A DNA stretch of 64,000 nucleotides from contig MSED01000002.1 in the NCBI GenBank assembly GCA_002099365.1, positions 3,286,001 through 3,350,000 of the forward strand, in the 5' to 3' direction. Origin of the DNA: Phialophora verrucosa (Eukaryota; Ascomycota; Eurotiomycetes; Chaetothyriales; Herpotrichiellaceae). A model generated the notes under the pieces. It was not told where the DNA came from. It did not search any database and saw nothing but the letters and a program-made list of their open reading frames with translations. The position numbers were made by a program, and so were the translations under genes. Positions 61,800-64,000 of the stretch are shown here, piece after piece. Position 1 is the stretch's first letter, and every line of letters starts with the position of its first letter.

Positions 61800-64000
61800 G
61801 TACCTCGGAGTGTGCCTAGTTTAATACACCCTCCTAGGGCGGGATTACTTCTTAATCTCGGCCTAAATATTAACTAGGTTAAGCTGTCGTATAAAATACT
61901 TAAATACCTATCTTAGGAGAGGTTTTATAAGGCCGTCTACCTTTATAGCGCTGGTGGAGACCTATTCGACATCGATAGTGCCTTCTTAAACCTCTTAGCG
62001 TAACTAGTGCTAGTGTATATCGATATAGTATAGGCGGGTTATAAGGAGAGGTTCTTTAGCCTTTAGAAGGTGTATTATCTACCTGTTGTCTAACTATATT
62101 ATAAGGCCTCCGTCGAAGCTAAAGTTAATATAGTCGAAGAACCTCTACTAGTATAGTAATTCCTTTATAAAATAAGATAACGCTAGTAACTCTATCTTAG
62201 TAGTTAATATTATAACTGTTACCTATTTTAAGGTCTTCTAGTTAATTAAGCCGTTATATAAGCTAAAGAGATATCTATTAAAGCTCTTCTTATCTATATT
62301 ATTAGTAAATATAGCGTCTAAATAGTACTTAAATAGAAAGGAGAGTAGTTAAATAAATAGTTATATTTTAACCTTTAAAGGCTTAAGTACGCCTTTATAT
62401 TTAATTATAAGATATTTTAAATAGCTAAAATAAGCTAACACTTTATTAGTAAAGCGTATATACTTTAGCGAAGGGTTTTATAGATACTAAAAGAGAATTA
62501 AGACTATCTTTATAATATCCGGTCTAGTAATAATAGCTATAAAATTAATTAAGCTAATATATAACTAGAACCTGTATCTATTTAAGGCTAATACTTCGCC
62601 TTTATATTAATCTAGTATATTTATTAGTAGAGATATTTATATAAGGTACTTAATATTAAAATATATAATTATTTTATTAATATAAGAGTCTTAGTATAGC
62701 TAGAGAAAGTATTTAGGTCTATCGCGAATAATATATATATTAAGGAACTAGTTAGCCTTTATAATCTCTCTTAGCTTAAGGTCTCTTTATAGCTTATTAA
62801 TTAGCTCTTACACCTTTAGAGCGTCTTCTTTTAAGAAGAGAAGAATAATATTATTAATATAGAAGAAAAAGATAACCTAGCTATTTACTAGTACGTAGTT
62901 TACGCTAGGGACTCTCTTAAGGCCTAGTTTAGTAATAATATTTACTAAATAGTTATATTAGAGATATAGTAACTATTTAAAGCTATATAAGGCCTTTAGA
63001 AGCTAGAGGACTCTATTATTTTATTAAAACTCTAGTAGCTATTTAATTATTATATCTTTATTAATATTACTATTAAGAAAGGTATTAATAATATTAAGCT
63101 ATATAATTTTAAAGTTAAACGTTATTAAGAGTACTATTAACGCTTTAAAATATTAAATTATAAGTATTATAGTATAGTTATTCTTTTAAGAGGTCTAAAG
63201 GTCTCTTTAAATATAAATTCGCGCCTTAAATTTATTTAAATAACCGTCTATATCGAATTTATACTTAAATACCTAAAGGAGTAGTAATAGCTTATACTAG
63301 AGTTATCTAGAAACCTCTTAAAATATTTCTCTCGTCTTTAATACTTTAAACTCTATATAGGCTACTATAATAAAGTATTTACTAAATAAATACTTACTAA
63401 GGTCTCTTTAGCCTTTTAGTTCTAAAGGTAATATATCCTTATAAATCTTTAGCTTATTTAGGTCTTAAGATACTACTATTAATACTAATACTTTATTTAT
63501 CGCCTAAAAACCCTTTATAAGAGCTATAAAGAAGCTATAATAGTATTCTAAAGGTTCTTTAGTATCTAGAACAAACTATATTAGCCGTCTCTTCTTTCTT
63601 TTATATTTTAAACCTTTAGAGAGGATATTATCGTCGCTTAGTACTGTAGAAATTTTATATATATAGGGTACTAAGTTTAGTCTCTACCTCGTTAGTCTTT
63701 CCTATATAGCCTATATTAGTTTATATATATCTTCTACTCTTCTAGATAAGGACGAAGAGGGTATAATAAAGTTATTATCTATTATATTAGGCGTATATAT
63801 AGTATTAAGCGTATTTACCTCTAGTTAAGATATTCTTAAAGACTAAGAAGACTCTCGGTATAAAGTAATTTTTAATATTATATTAAAGGAATTATCTATT
63901 TTAGTAATTATTTATACCTTAAGTAAGTTACCTTTTCTTAATTATACCCTTTAGCTTTATCCTATAGTAGTATTTATAACTTTATCTTCGTCCTCTTTAT
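61800..64000 (-). mobile_element. Degenerate Ty1/copia retrotransposon pol (AT-rich, RIP-like), runs off right edge
   Basis: The last 2.2 kb are extremely A/T-rich and full of TpA. On the minus strand, reading from high to low coordinates, broken copia pol blocks appear in order: a pre-RT segment near 63,200-63,260 with the KARI motif, the RT catalytic box at 62847-62861 whose two aspartates now read as asparagines, a further RT block near 62,690-62,770 (KANWFLN), the RNase H signature near 62,140-62,220 (KIELLALS) and the C-terminal VDGLIKPLL block near 61,910-61,940. Many stops (TAA/TAG in place of CAA/CAG/TGG) interrupt all frames. G-to-A and C-to-T changes that leave TpA are the mark of RIP. 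Pol ends near 61,870; LTR borders are not certain. The integrase part extends past the window. Confidence 0.9.

Noticed and set aside
1..64000. CRISPR array, rRNA operon, bacterial-type operons
   Set aside because: No regularly spaced identical repeats or rRNA signatures; all genes are eukaryotic with spliceosomal introns.

Overview
The window is nuclear DNA of a filamentous ascomycete (Pezizomycotina). The signs are genes on both strands with 44-107 bp introns (GTRNGT donors, CTRAC-like branch points, YAG acceptors), fungal-specific families (NRPS-like adenylate-forming reductase, LCL3, Arylsulfotran_2-type protein, Zn2Cys6 factor) and a Ty1/copia element decayed in the manner of repeat-induced point mutation (RIP). 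A black-yeast or other Eurotiomycete relative is plausible, but the sequence alone does not settle it. I rebuilt introns by hand from splice signals and family alignment. Several genes have first exons of only 10-29 coding bases.

Layout. 1-11,600: partial COP9 subunit 4; an A-T-TR carboxylic acid reductase; a divergent aldehyde dehydrogenase; a Ptc7-like PP2C phosphatase; and a divergent FAD monooxygenase. The last two both end in peroxisomal (PTS1-like) tripeptides. 12,000-18,000: a small C2H2 protein, a 526-aa secreted protein and VTA1 (ESCRT). 18,800-25,800: an NCBP3-like cap-binding protein, a TauD-type dioxygenase, an acidic protein with a Myb-like segment, and LCL3. 26,400-34,850: a SnoaL-like protein, a LisH/WD-like protein, a monoacylglycerol lipase, an orphan and an alpha/beta hydrolase. 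35,665-38,343: RPB6 and TFIIIA, head to head over 297 bp. 38,344-51,360: sparse, with a membrane-tailed sulfotransferase, an Arylsulfotran_2-type membrane protein, an MFS transporter, a small secreted protein and one probable gene relic. 52,600-58,010: a BAHD-like acyltransferase, RPF2 and a PXMP4 homologue.

58,010-64,000 is the decayed end: no intact gene, a Zn2Cys6 transcription-factor relic with a stop inside its zinc cluster, then an AT-rich, RIP-like Ty1/copia pol on the minus strand running off the window.

Housekeeping genes (CSN4, VTA1, RPB6, TFIIIA, RPF2, NCBP3-like) alternate with accessory metabolic and secreted genes. The most interesting observations are (i) the FAD monooxygenase whose last 44-bp intron exposes an SKL peroxisomal signal, beside a phosphatase combining a mitochondrial-type N-terminus with AKL; (ii) the RPB6/TFIIIA shared promoter; (iii) the reductase/aldehyde dehydrogenase pair; and (iv) the two relics and RIP-like element at the right end.
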